DNA from: Anaerostipes sp.
Lineage (GTDB): Bacteria; Bacillota; Clostridia; Lachnospirales; Lachnospiraceae
Reading direction: 5' to 3'
DNA: 64,000 nucleotides
Assembly: GCF_018381315.1 (NCBI RefSeq)
Contig: NZ_JAGZSD010000006.1
Location: forward strand, 88,756-152,755
The notes beneath the pieces are model-generated. The model saw only the letters and a list, made by a program, of their open reading frames with translations. It had not been told where the DNA came from and searched no databases. Each line of letters opens with the position of its first letter. Positions within the stretch are counted from its first letter, which is position 1. Made by a program: the position numbers and the translations under genes. Of this stretch, positions 28,120 through 36,707 are shown piece after piece.

Positions 28120-30015
28120 TCAGATTAAAGAGTCTTCTTTTTGTTTAATAAATGTTTCCAGACTGCGCTGGTCGATCAGTGCCGGCACAACACCTTCCCG
28201 TGAGATACAGAAACCTGCAGCATAGGTAGCAATCTTTACGGCCTGTTCCAGAGAATATCCATAAAGCAGATAGGCTGCCAGCGCACTGATGAAAGCATCG
28301 CTGGCCCCTGTATTATCTACGGCCGGAAAAGAAACAGCGGGGAAATACATTTCCAGTTCGTCAGATCTGACATAACAGCCCTTTTCACCCTGTGTGACGA
28401 TTATAATTTCGATACCGCATTCCAGCAGGGATGCGGTTTTTTCCTGTAAAGTGTAAGGGCCCGGACACAGTTCATTCAGTTCATCTTCGTTTGGAACAAG
28501 GATGTCCACTTCGGACAGCACTTCTTTTGGAATCTTCCCGTATACGGAAGGTTTTAAGATTGTTTTTGCCCCGTATTCATGGGCGATGCGGCACGCTTCT
28601 GCAACGGTATCCAGAGGGATCTCTGACTGTATCAGGCAGTAGCCGGTATTTTTAAAGAAACGGCGGCGGTTTCTGATGTCCTCCGGAGTCAGCATATCGT
28701 TTGCTCCCGGAAGGACGGAGATCATGGACTGTCCGCCGGATTCTACAAAAATAAATGCCTTTCCTGTATCCGTCTGGCTGCATCGTTTCACTCCGAAAGG
28801 CTCTACCCCGTACTCTTTGAGCGACTTATAAATGGAGGCCGAATCCAGATCTGATCCTACATTGCCTATCAGCGTCACACGGTGGCCCAGCTTTGCCGCA
28901 CCGATGGACTGGTTCATGCCCTTTCCTCCGGGATAGATAAAAGAGGATGAAGTGCTGACGGTTTTGCCGCTGTGAGGCAGCTGAGGGACATTCAGATAGG
29001 TATCAATATTAATGCTTCCCACCACAGTAATCTTTGGAGCATTTAAATTAAAAGGCACGCTGACGGTGGTCTGGTTGTCCAGCTGAAATTCCTGGACGAA
29101 CGAATGCAGAGTATCCGTCCTTTTTTCTATTTCAGCAATCATTTTATTGCACAGGTAAGAACCAAAATCAGCGTTCAGCATTGTATAGGTGGAAATCTCA
29201 GAAATATCCGGGAAAGCCAGATCCTCCATCGTATCATTTTTCAGGGAAATGAGCGAAATATCTTCCGGGATTCTGTAATTGAGAGTGTTCATAAGCTGAT
29301 AGAATTTTAATGCCTCACGGTAATGGGAAGAGATAACACCGCTGATACTGTGGGAGTTGACCTTATGTATCAGGGCTTCGTCCAGATTATAAAAAATCAG
29401 ATCTTTATCCAGCTTCCTGTGGTTGTCGAACAGGCATTTTTTATATCCATTTAAGAAAGCGTCGGTCCGGCGTCCCTCTTTTAAAATACAGGCAATATCC
29501 TTATGCCTTCTGTTGATCAATTCCTGGGTGATCCGGTAAGCGGCTTCTTCATAGGGAATCATGTGAGAATGATCACCGCCGTTGGGGCCGATGGTCATCA
29601 TTGGAATGTTCATATTCTGGAATTGAGAAGTATAAGAGAGGCTTTCCCTGGACACCGGCTCCCAGATGATGCCGTCCACATTATTTTTGCATAAAGAAGT
29701 TATGTTCTTAAGCTCCTGTTCTATATCGGAGTAACTGTTATATACAAGGACGCTGTATCCGTTTGCCTGGGCAGTCTGCATGATTCCGTCCAGCGTGGAA
29801 TCCAGAGAGATTGAGGAACGGAGCAGAACACCAAGAATCCATGTTTTTGCAGGGTTTACTGTAGCCGCTGCATAAGGGGTGTAATTATACTCTTTTACAA
29901 TTTTCAGAACTCTTTCTCTGGTTTCGCTGCTGATGCTTTCATCCTTTTGATTGACAATTTTAGAGACGGTGGAGGCAGAGACACCTGCCAGCTGTGCAAT
30001 TTCTTTTATGTTCAT
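28120..30015 (-). CDS. LacI-type regulator fused to a ribokinase-family (PfkB) domain
   Basis: A 631-residue fusion. Residues 1-50 are a LacI HTH (IKEIAQLAGVSASTVSKIVN), about 58-325 the periplasmic-binding-like effector domain, and 335-625 a full PfkB sugar kinase with NIDTYL, PGGKGMNQS and NTGASDAF; the catalytic Asp is kept while the usual GAGD is GASD. It is divergent from the ECF/nucleoside operon at 30285, with consensus promoters for both in the gap, so it is the likely local regulator. The kinase domain could phosphorylate the sugar whose presence the regulator reports. The frame is continuous with no internal RBS, so this is a true fusion and not two genes. Confidence 0.85.
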   Translation of the reverse strand: MNIKEIAQLAGVSASTVSKIVNQKDESISSETRERVLKIVKEYNYTPYAAATVNPAKTWILGVLLRSSISLDSTLDGIMQTAQANGYSVLVYNSYSDIEQELKNITSLCKNNVDGIIWEPVSRESLSYTSQFQNMNIPMMTIGPNGGDHSHMIPYEEAAYRITQELINRRHKDIACILKEGRRTDAFLNGYKKCLFDNHRKLDKDLIFYNLDEALIHKVNSHSISGVISSHYREALKFYQLMNTLNYRIPEDISLISLKNDTMEDLAFPDISEISTYTMLNADFGSYLCNKMIAEIEKRTDTLHSFVQEFQLDNQTTVSVPFNLNAPKITVVGSINIDTYLNVPQLPHSGKTVSTSSSFIYPGGKGMNQSIGAAKLGHRVTLIGNVGSDLDSASIYKSLKEYGVEPFGVKRCSQTDTGKAFIFVESGGQSMISVLPGANDMLTPEDIRNRRRFFKNTGYCLIQSEIPLDTVAEACRIAHEYGAKTILKPSVYGKIPKEVLSEVDILVPNEDELNELCPGPYTLQEKTASLLECGIEIIIVTQGEKGCYVRSDELEMYFPAVSFPAVDNTGASDAFISALAAYLLYGYSLEQAVKIATYAAGFCISREGVVPALIDQRSLETFIKQKEDSLI

Positions 30016-30045
30016 ATAATTCCCTCCAGTTTTATCCTATCTCCC

Positions 30046-30074
30046 ATAATAGACAAAGTAGGAATAGATGTCAA
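30046..30074 (-). promoter_or_regulatory. Sigma-A promoter of the LacI-PfkB gene
   Basis: On the minus strand TTGACA (30069-30074) and TATTAT (30046-30051) are 17 bp apart, with the start codon 31 bp downstream. Confidence 0.75.
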
Positions 30075-30146
30075 TATGTCCGAATGTGCAAAATGTACAA
30101 CAGAATAACAGAAAAAATGATAGAAATAACAAAAATGATAAAAATA

Positions 30147-30175
30147 TTGACAAACCATAATCTGAGTGATAAATT
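30147..30175 (+). promoter_or_regulatory. Sigma-A promoter of the ECF/nucleoside salvage operon
   Basis: TTGACA (30147-30152) and TAAATT (30170-30175), 17-bp spacer, about 110 bp before the S-component gene. A long untranslated leader follows; ATTTCGGAAAAT within it (near 30192) is a weak dyad that could be an operator. Confidence 0.7.
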
Positions 30176-30284
30176 CTATATAGGAAAATGATTTCGGAAA
30201 ATAGTTTCTTAAAACAAATTAATGCAAATATTAAATGAAAACCTGTATTCTGGCGCACAGTTATGAAAAGAGGAGGATAAAACT

Positions 30285-30917
30285 ATGAGTAAGAAAAAGA
30301 TGACATTTACAGAAGGTATCAAAGCACAGTTTTCAACGAAGTCCTTAGTGCTGATCCCCATCGCAGTGGGTATTAACCTGATTGGCGGGACGTTGTGTTC
30401 CGCACTGAAGCTTCCGCTGTTTTTAGATATGATCGGAACCATCGTTGTCGCGTGTCTTTCCGGAATATGGGTATCTGCCCTGTGCGGACTGCTGACAAAC
30501 ATCTTTTTGGCATTGGCGGCAAATCCGGTTTATCTGCCGTACTCGATCGTGAGTGTTCTTTGTGCGGTGGTGACAGGCTATATGGTAAGAGCAGGGCTCT
30601 TTCGGAAAGTCTGGGGAGCTGTTCTGACCTGGCTGGCATGTACGCTCACGAATACAGTTTCTGCATCTGTCATCACAATTTTCGTCTACGGCGGAGCCAC
30701 GGGTGTGACCGGAACCTCTGTTTTGACGGCATCATTGATCGTAGCTACAAAAAACATCATAACTTCTGTACTGTCCACTTCCATGCTGGAAAATTTGATT
30801 GATAAAGGAATTACATTTCTGATCGCATATGTGATTATGCAGAAGATACCTAAAAGATTCCTGAGTCAGTACGCACCGGACAGAGGCGGAGATGACTGGG
30901 AAGATGATGAGGATTAA
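30285..30917 (+). CDS. ECF transporter substrate-binding S component
   Basis: A 210-residue protein with about six hydrophobic helices (from residue 20 to 190) and an acidic tail. Its position directly before EcfT and two EcfA genes marks it as the dedicated S component of a group I ECF vitamin/nucleoside-type importer. I cannot assign it to a named S family; the downstream nucleoside hydrolases suggest a ribosylated ligand. RBS GAGGAGG. First gene of a long operon. Confidence 0.75.
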   Translation: MSKKKMTFTEGIKAQFSTKSLVLIPIAVGINLIGGTLCSALKLPLFLDMIGTIVVACLSGIWVSALCGLLTNIFLALAANPVYLPYSIVSVLCAVVTGYMVRAGLFRKVWGAVLTWLACTLTNTVSASVITIFVYGGATGVTGTSVLTASLIVATKNIITSVLSTSMLENLIDKGITFLIAYVIMQKIPKRFLSQYAPDRGGDDWEDDED

Positions 30918-30927
30918 GGAGGACCGG

Positions 30928-31719
30928 ATGACAAAGATATCAAACACATTTGTTCCTAAAGACACAATGATCGAAAGGCTGAATCCAATGACAAAGATCC
31001 TGGCTGTCTTTTCCCTTGGGATCGGCACACTGATTTTCCCGTATTTATGGCTTGGCCCTGTGGTTATTGCAGGATTATTTGCAGCTGCTTTCGCGGGCCG
31101 CATTTTAAAAGAATTCGCTAAGATTATGTTTGGATTCGGAATACCGATTACGTTTATGCTTATGTTCATTCAGGGATGCTATTATCCGGGAAATGTGACA
31201 TACATCGCAGATTTAGGCTTTGCACAGGTGGGGCTGGAAGGGGTCCGCTACGCAATGAAAATTATAAGTACACTTCTGGTATTTTTGGGGACGTTCTATA
31301 TTATGAACAAAACGACCTACTCAGGAAAACTGGTAGCTGCACTGACAAAAAGCGGCCTGCCGCCGAAAGCCGGCTATCTGGTGCTTGCCAGCCTGAATGT
31401 GGTTCCCCAGATGCAGAAAAGAATGGCGGTGATCCAGGAGGCACAGGAGGCCAGGGGAGTGGAAACAGGAGGAAACCTGGCTGCCAGAGTGAAAGCTTAC
31501 ATACCCCTGCTGGGGCCGGTGGTTATGTCATCTCTTACGGATGCCCAGGAAAGAGGAATGACACTGGAGACAAGAGGCTTTGGAATTGAAGGAGTAAAAC
31601 AGACAACTTACGTTGAGGCTGATAAAACCCGCACAGACAAAGCAGTGGACCTGTGCCTGACTGTATTTTTCATTGCGGCCTGTGCAGCGGCACTGGCTGA
31701 GAAATTTGGGCTGATATAG
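30928..31719 (+). CDS. ecfT: ECF transporter transmembrane T component
   Basis: A 263-residue membrane protein. Two coupling motifs with Ala/Thr-Arg-Gly (QEARGVE and LETRGFG) lie in the cytoplasmic helices that dock into the ATPases, as in EcfT proteins. Several hydrophobic helices flank them. ATG at 30928 follows AAGGAGG, 10 bp after the S gene. Forms one importer with its neighbours. Confidence 0.88.
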   Translation: MTKISNTFVPKDTMIERLNPMTKILAVFSLGIGTLIFPYLWLGPVVIAGLFAAAFAGRILKEFAKIMFGFGIPITFMLMFIQGCYYPGNVTYIADLGFAQVGLEGVRYAMKIISTLLVFLGTFYIMNKTTYSGKLVAALTKSGLPPKAGYLVLASLNVVPQMQKRMAVIQEAQEARGVETGGNLAARVKAYIPLLGPVVMSSLTDAQERGMTLETRGFGIEGVKQTTYVEADKTRTDKAVDLCLTVFFIAACAAALAEKFGLI

Positions 31720-31734
31720 AAAAGGGGAGAGTAA

Positions 31735-32589
31735 ATGGGCAAGATAGTATTAGAGGTCAGGGATTTTTCTTTTAAATACCGGCAGACAAAACGCAGAGCA
31801 CTAAAGAATATCAGTTTTCAAGTAGAAAAAGGAAGCTTCTTCTGTGTAATCGGCGCAAACGGGTCGGGGAAGTCCACTCTGTGCAGTGCATTGGCTGGTC
31901 TGATTCCTCACTATTTTATGGGAAAGATGGCAGGAGAGGTTTTTGTGGACGGAACGCTGGTGAAAGACAGTTCTGTTGCAGAACTGTCAGCCAAGATTGG
32001 TTTTGTATTCCAGAATCCGTTTAATCAGCTTTCTTACACTGCGGGCACGGTAGCCGAGGAACTGGCCTATGGGCTGGGAAACCGGGGAATACCAAGGGAA
32101 AAGATGGCTGAGAAAGTGGAATATGTGGCGAAACTGATGAGAATTGACCATGTTCTTTCTAAAAATCCTTTGGAACTGTCCGGCGGCCAGGTTCAGAGAG
32201 TAGCATTTGGCTCCGCATTTATTATGGAGCCGGAAATTCTTGTTTTGGATGAATGCACTACACAGCTGGATCCCGCCGGAAGCGAAGAAATTTTCGATAT
32301 TGTCAAACGGCTGAATGAAAAGGGAATCACTGTAATTATGGTGGATCACGATATGGAGAGGGTGGCAAGGTGCGCAGACAAAATTTTGGTTTTGGATCAG
32401 GGAGAGGCGGCTGCACTGGATGAACCAAAAAAGATTTTCGGAAATCCTCTTATAGAGCGGCATGGAATCGGGGTACCGGATTATGTCAAACTGTGCCGGG
32501 CGCTGAACGGCCGGTATGATACCGGACCCGGCATTGAGATTGCCGAGGAGCCGACTATTAAGCTGGTAAAGGAGGTTCTTGAGAGATGA
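31735..32589 (+). CDS. ecfA: ECF transporter ATPase A component
   Basis: A 284-residue ATPase. Walker A GANGSGKST, Q-loop FVFQNPFNQ, full signature LSGGQVQR, Walker B ILVLDECTTQLDP and H-loop VDHD. The FQNP Q-loop is typical of ECF ATPases. It overlaps the second ATPase gene by 4 bp. RBS GGGGAGA. Confidence 0.9.
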   Translation: MGKIVLEVRDFSFKYRQTKRRALKNISFQVEKGSFFCVIGANGSGKSTLCSALAGLIPHYFMGKMAGEVFVDGTLVKDSSVAELSAKIGFVFQNPFNQLSYTAGTVAEELAYGLGNRGIPREKMAEKVEYVAKLMRIDHVLSKNPLELSGGQVQRVAFGSAFIMEPEILVLDECTTQLDPAGSEEIFDIVKRLNEKGITVIMVDHDMERVARCADKILVLDQGEAAALDEPKKIFGNPLIERHGIGVPDYVKLCRALNGRYDTGPGIEIAEEPTIKLVKEVLER

Positions 32590-33395
32590 AGATTGAATTG
32601 AAGAAACTGCGCTATGTGTATCCGTCCGGTGAAGAAGCTCTGAAAGGAATTGATCTGGTGATGGAAGGAACCGACCCTGTAGCGGTTATAGGGCAGAACG
32701 GAGCCGGAAAAACTACACTTGTAAAGCATTTCAACGGGATTTTGCGGCCTTCATCAGGGGATGTGCTGATCAACGGTGAACGGATCCAAACACGGTCTAC
32801 TGCAAAGTGGTCAAAACACATTGGCTATGTATTTCAAAATCCCGATGACCAGCTGTTTCTGGAATCCGTGAGAAAAGAATTTGAATTCGGACCAAAACAG
32901 ATCGGCATGTCACAGGAGCAAATTCAGGAGAGAATGGAGTGGACGGCAGATCTGGTCGGTATGACAGGAAAGCTGGATGTGCATCCGTTTGACCTGACTG
33001 CCGCAGAGAAAAAATTTTGTACAATCGGGGCTGTGATTATGATGAACCCGGATGCGGTAATTTTTGATGAGCCCACCTGCGGGCAGGATGTGCAGGGGAA
33101 TTTAAGACTGCACAGAATCATTCAGACATTGAAAGAGAGGGGAAAGCTATGTATTACCATTTCTCATGATATGAAATTTGCCGCAGACAATTTTAAACGG
33201 ATTGTTGTCATGTGCAGAGGGGAGGTGATTCTGGACGGCAGGGCCAAAGAGGTGTTTGCACAGGCTGAGATATTAAATAAAAGTTTTGTTCTCCCTCCGC
33301 CGATTACAAGAGTGGCACAGGGGGCGGGCCTGCAGCAGACAGTTTTTACAACAGAAGCATTTATGGAAGCATTAGAAAACGAAAGGACGGTTTAG
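32586..33395 (+). CDS. ECF transporter ATPase A' component with degenerate signature motif
   Basis: A 269-residue ATPase paired with the one before it. Walker A GQNGAGKTT, Q-loop FVFQNPDDQ, Walker B AVIFDEPTCGQD and ISHD are intact. The signature reads LTAAEKK instead of LSGGQ, so one of the two composite ATP sites of the heterodimer is probably weak or silent. Such asymmetry is known in some ABC pairs; here it is read directly from sequence. Confidence 0.88.
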   Translation: MKIELKKLRYVYPSGEEALKGIDLVMEGTDPVAVIGQNGAGKTTLVKHFNGILRPSSGDVLINGERIQTRSTAKWSKHIGYVFQNPDDQLFLESVRKEFEFGPKQIGMSQEQIQERMEWTADLVGMTGKLDVHPFDLTAAEKKFCTIGAVIMMNPDAVIFDEPTCGQDVQGNLRLHRIIQTLKERGKLCITISHDMKFAADNFKRIVVMCRGEVILDGRAKEVFAQAEILNKSFVLPPPITRVAQGAGLQQTVFTTEAFMEALENERTV

Positions 33396-33399
33396 GAAA

Positions 33400-34101
33400 A
33401 TGGCAGACGTTAAAATTCAGATTTATGGAATCAGGACAGTAGAAGATGCAAGGATGGTTGTGGAGATGGGAGGACATCATCTCGGAGTGTCTTACGGAAA
33501 GATCAAAAGGACTCCCGGACAGCTGTCTTGTGAACGTGCAAAGGAAATTTTTGAAGGTGTTCAGCCGGAGGCAGTAAGAATCGGTCTTACCGTCTCAGAA
33601 GATATTGATGAAATCACCGAGGATTTAAAAGCGGCTTATCCGGATGTCATGCATTTATCAGGAGACATTGAGGGCATTACTCCTGCTCAGGTGCAGGAAC
33701 TTAAGAACAGATTTCCGGGCCTTAAGATCATGCAGGCGATACCTGTTTTGGCTGGAGTTCCTTTGGAGGAACAAAAGGTTATGGAGTACATCAAAGATTA
33801 TGAGCCGGTGTCCGACTTTTTCCTGATCGACACAAAGGCTCCGTCAGCCGGAGACATTGGAGCTACAGGTCTTACACATGACCGGGAAATAGACAAAAAA
33901 ATCATTGAAAGTACAGATGTGCCTTGTATTATTGCAGGCGGGCTGGAAGCCTCCAATGTGGCAGAGGCGATTTATATTACACATCCATACGGCGTGGATT
34001 CCTTCAGTCTTACGAATTATGATGACGAACGCGCTGATACAGAACGCTGCAAAGATCCGGCTAAAGTGCAGGCGTTCATTGAGGCGGCGCTGAATGCATA
34101 A
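33400..34101 (+). CDS. TrpF-like (phosphoribosylanthranilate isomerase family) TIM barrel, divergent
   Basis: A 233-residue TIM barrel resembling TrpF: IQIYGIRTVEDA at the N terminus (TrpF: K-x-CG-x-T), HLSGD (QLHGD), LIDTK, GATG and an IAGGLEASNV phosphate loop. The N-terminal catalytic Cys is replaced by Tyr, while the Asp of LIDTK is kept. It sits between ECF transport genes and sugar kinases with no trp gene nearby, so tryptophan biosynthesis is unlikely; it may rearrange another phosphoribosyl compound. RBS is a weak AGGAAAA. Function unknown. Confidence 0.7.
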   Translation: MADVKIQIYGIRTVEDARMVVEMGGHHLGVSYGKIKRTPGQLSCERAKEIFEGVQPEAVRIGLTVSEDIDEITEDLKAAYPDVMHLSGDIEGITPAQVQELKNRFPGLKIMQAIPVLAGVPLEEQKVMEYIKDYEPVSDFFLIDTKAPSAGDIGATGLTHDREIDKKIIESTDVPCIIAGGLEASNVAEAIYITHPYGVDSFSLTNYDDERADTERCKDPAKVQAFIEAALNA

Positions 34102-35050
34102 TGTCGTTGTTGTCGGCGATGCCAATGTGGACATCATTGTACCTTATCCCAGGTTCCGGAATAAAGAGAGAACCTTGGTTGACTACCCGGAGCCTTCTCT
34201 CTTGGGAGGAGGAACCTCTGCCAATACGGCAGTTGCCCTTGCAAGGCTTGGCGTGGGGACAAGCCTGATCGGCACGATTGGGGAAGACCAGTATGGCAGG
34301 TACATTAAAAATGATCTCCTGAAAGAAGGCGTAGATATCTCTGATATGATTGTTGAGCCGGAACTGAACACAGTCGGAGTATTTGCCTTCATTGACGAAT
34401 ATGGGGAACGCTATCTATGGGGATGGCCCAGGGAGCATCAGTCATTTAAGGAACTGGATGCGGAAAAAGTATCTTTTCAAAAGATCCTTAAAGCAGACTG
34501 GGTGCATTCATCCGGAATGTGTCTTGCATATGACACGTCGGCGCGGGAGACTGTGATCCGGATTTTCAAAGAATGTTTTGAAGCGGGGATTCCCACGTCC
34601 TTTGACCTGAATCTGAGAGTGGACAACGGTGTGCTGGACCCGGATTATGAAAAGGCAGTCCGCGAGATTATCGGATATACCACATATCTGCTGGGATCGG
34701 GAACAGATGAATTTGCTTATCTGGGTGAAAAAAGGGACTGGAGAAAAAATGCCAAATCGTTTGTCACAGACAGCCGTGCGGTGATCGTGAGAAACGGAAA
34801 AGAGGGGTCTTACGGATTCTCTGCGGCTGAAGAGGCAGAGGCGCCGGCATTTCAAGTTACAGTAGAGGATACGGTCGGAGCCGGAGACGTCTATAATGCC
34901 GGATTTATCAGTGCGGTTCTGGAAGGCAGAACTTTGAGGGATTGTCTGTCCGCAGGAAACGCAGTGTCCGGATATACAGTGGAGAGAAAGGGCGCAAGAA
35001 CCTGTCCTGACCTGGAACAGTTAAAAAGATTTTTGGAGGAACATCAGTAA
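34094..35050 (+). CDS. PfkB-family carbohydrate/nucleoside kinase
   Basis: A 318-residue sugar kinase: GDANVDI at the N terminus, LGGGTSANTAVALARLG substrate loop, and DTVGAGDVYNAG with catalytic Asp near the C terminus. The start overlaps the TrpF-like gene by 8 bp (translational coupling). It differs from the ribokinase-like protein at 37917 (GGG rather than GGKG), so its substrate may not be ribose. In this locus a ribosyl compound or nucleoside is plausible. Confidence 0.85.
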   Translation: MHNVVVVGDANVDIIVPYPRFRNKERTLVDYPEPSLLGGGTSANTAVALARLGVGTSLIGTIGEDQYGRYIKNDLLKEGVDISDMIVEPELNTVGVFAFIDEYGERYLWGWPREHQSFKELDAEKVSFQKILKADWVHSSGMCLAYDTSARETVIRIFKECFEAGIPTSFDLNLRVDNGVLDPDYEKAVREIIGYTTYLLGSGTDEFAYLGEKRDWRKNAKSFVTDSRAVIVRNGKEGSYGFSAAEEAEAPAFQVTVEDTVGAGDVYNAGFISAVLEGRTLRDCLSAGNAVSGYTVERKGARTCPDLEQLKRFLEEHQ

Positions 35051-35068
35051 AGAAAAGGAGAAACAATA

Positions 35069-36040
35069 ATGAAGAAAGTTATTTTAGATTGTGATCCGGG
35101 ACATGATGACGCTTTTGCCATGATGCTGGCAGTACAGCATCTGGACGTGCTGGGAATCACCACCATCGGCGGAAACTGTACGCTGGAAAACGTAACTAAA
35201 AATGCCCTGAAGGTGCTGGAAGTGCTGGAAAGAACCGATATCCCTGTATTTGCAGGACATTCCTGCCCGACAGCTGTGCCGCTGGTAACTGCGCCGCAGT
35301 TTCATGGGGAAACAGGGCTGGACGGACCTGTTCTTCCGGAGCCTTCCATAAAAGCACAGGATCAGCATGCGGTGGACTTTATTGTGGAAACCGTTATGAA
35401 TACAGATGATGTTACTTTGATTGCAACAGGTCCTCTGACAAATATTGCGGCGGCAATCAACAGGGAACCGGGGATCGTGGAGCGTGTCAAAGAACTCAGC
35501 ATCATGGGAGGGTCCGTTACATACGGAAACTGGACTCCTGCAGCTGAATTTAATATTTATGTGGATCCGGAAGCAGCCTATCGGGTATTTAACTCAGGAC
35601 TTCATGTAAAAATGTCCGGTATTAATCTGACCAGACAATGCTGCCTTACAGCAGAGCATGTTGCAAAATTCCGTGAGATCGGAACCAAAGCGGCAAACTT
35701 TGCAGCGGACCTGACCGAATTCTTTATTGATACAACCATCAAGAGTGCATCACTTTCCGGAGCCAATATGCATGACGCCTGCGCAGTGGCATGGCTGGTT
35801 GATCCTTCATTGATTAAGGCGGCTGATATGCACATTGATATTGAGCTGAAAGGCGAATTGACAAGGGGAATGACCGTATGCGATTACCGTCATCTGAGAG
35901 GGACAGATCCGGCTGTTGATCTGTGCAGAGAGCCTCAGATGGACTTCAGAGGGGAACAGCCTAATGCGGAGGCTGCTTTGGAACTGGACTTTCCAGGCTT
36001 TATGGACCTCTTATATAAAACGCTGGAAAACTATCATTGA
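35069..36040 (+). CDS. Ribonucleoside hydrolase (IunH/RihC family)
   Basis: A 323-residue nucleoside hydrolase. The calcium and ribose site is DCDPGHDDAFAM; ATGPLTNIAAA and GNWTPAAEFNIYVDPEAA are family motifs. It splits the N-glycosidic bond of nucleosides to base and ribose in the cytoplasm. It lies right after a sugar kinase and before a HAD phosphatase, all 1-20 bp apart. Base specificity cannot be told. Confidence 0.9.
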   Translation: MKKVILDCDPGHDDAFAMMLAVQHLDVLGITTIGGNCTLENVTKNALKVLEVLERTDIPVFAGHSCPTAVPLVTAPQFHGETGLDGPVLPEPSIKAQDQHAVDFIVETVMNTDDVTLIATGPLTNIAAAINREPGIVERVKELSIMGGSVTYGNWTPAAEFNIYVDPEAAYRVFNSGLHVKMSGINLTRQCCLTAEHVAKFREIGTKAANFAADLTEFFIDTTIKSASLSGANMHDACAVAWLVDPSLIKAADMHIDIELKGELTRGMTVCDYRHLRGTDPAVDLCREPQMDFRGEQPNAEAALELDFPGFMDLLYKTLENYH

Positions 36041-36705
36041 TGAAGTACAGGATGATTTTATGGGACTTCGACGGAACATTGGCGGATACGAGAAGGGATG
36101 TATGGGGATCTCTGGAATACGCTGCTGAAAAATGCGGCGGGACACTTCCGGAAGAGTTTAAAAGTGATGACAGCAATCTTGGAAAAACTGTAAAAGATGT
36201 GTTTCGCCAGATTCAGCCGGCCCCAAATGAGGAAGAATATGAAGTATATGAGGATCTGGTCAGGATTCATTACAGGACGATTTGTGAATACCAAAATACA
36301 TATTTCTATCCGGGAATCCGCAAGTTCCTCCTGGAAAGCAAAGAGGCAGGGGTGATCCATTATATTGTCACAATGAAGGCAGAGGAAGCACTGGAAAGAC
36401 TCCTTGATAAGAAGGGATGGTCGGAACTGTTTTCCGGATGGATCTCCCCGGATTCTCTTCCGGGAAGGGAAAGAACAAAAAGTGAGATGATTGCCCATGT
36501 GATACAGGAATCAGGATTAGAAAACAGTGACTGTGTCTACATCGGAGATACATGGAGTGATGCTGCAGCCGCAGCAGAAAACGGCATTGACTGTGTTGGG
36601 GTTACCTACGGAGACGGGGACACAAAACAGCTCTGTGCCTTCAAGCCCAGATATTGTGCTGATGATGTCTCAGAGATTGCAGAAATATTGAAGGAAGGGG
36701 TATAA
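36040..36705 (+). CDS. HAD-superfamily phosphatase
   Basis: A 221-residue HAD enzyme: LWDFDGTLADT (motif I), IVTMKAEEA (motif II region), GDTWSDAAAAAENGID (motif IV). Phosphoglycolate phosphatase-like subclass with a helical cap. ATG at 36040 overlaps the TGA of the nucleoside hydrolase (TGATG), which fits translational re-initiation better than the TTG one codon earlier. Probable sugar- or nucleotide-phosphate phosphatase of the salvage locus. Confidence 0.85.
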   Translation: MKYRMILWDFDGTLADTRRDVWGSLEYAAEKCGGTLPEEFKSDDSNLGKTVKDVFRQIQPAPNEEEYEVYEDLVRIHYRTICEYQNTYFYPGIRKFLLESKEAGVIHYIVTMKAEEALERLLDKKGWSELFSGWISPDSLPGRERTKSEMIAHVIQESGLENSDCVYIGDTWSDAAAAAENGIDCVGVTYGDGDTKQLCAFKPRYCADDVSEIAEILKEGV

Positions 36706-36707
36706 AC

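Noticed and set aside
15801..34101. trpB and the TrpF-like gene as parts of a tryptophan pathway
   Set aside because: They are 16 kb apart in unrelated operons, and the TrpF-like protein lacks the catalytic Cys.
30285..36040. Queuosine/queuine salvage system
   Set aside because: An ECF S component with a nucleoside hydrolase recalls it, but there is no radical-SAM lyase or tgt/que gene and the TrpF-like and kinase genes do not fit.
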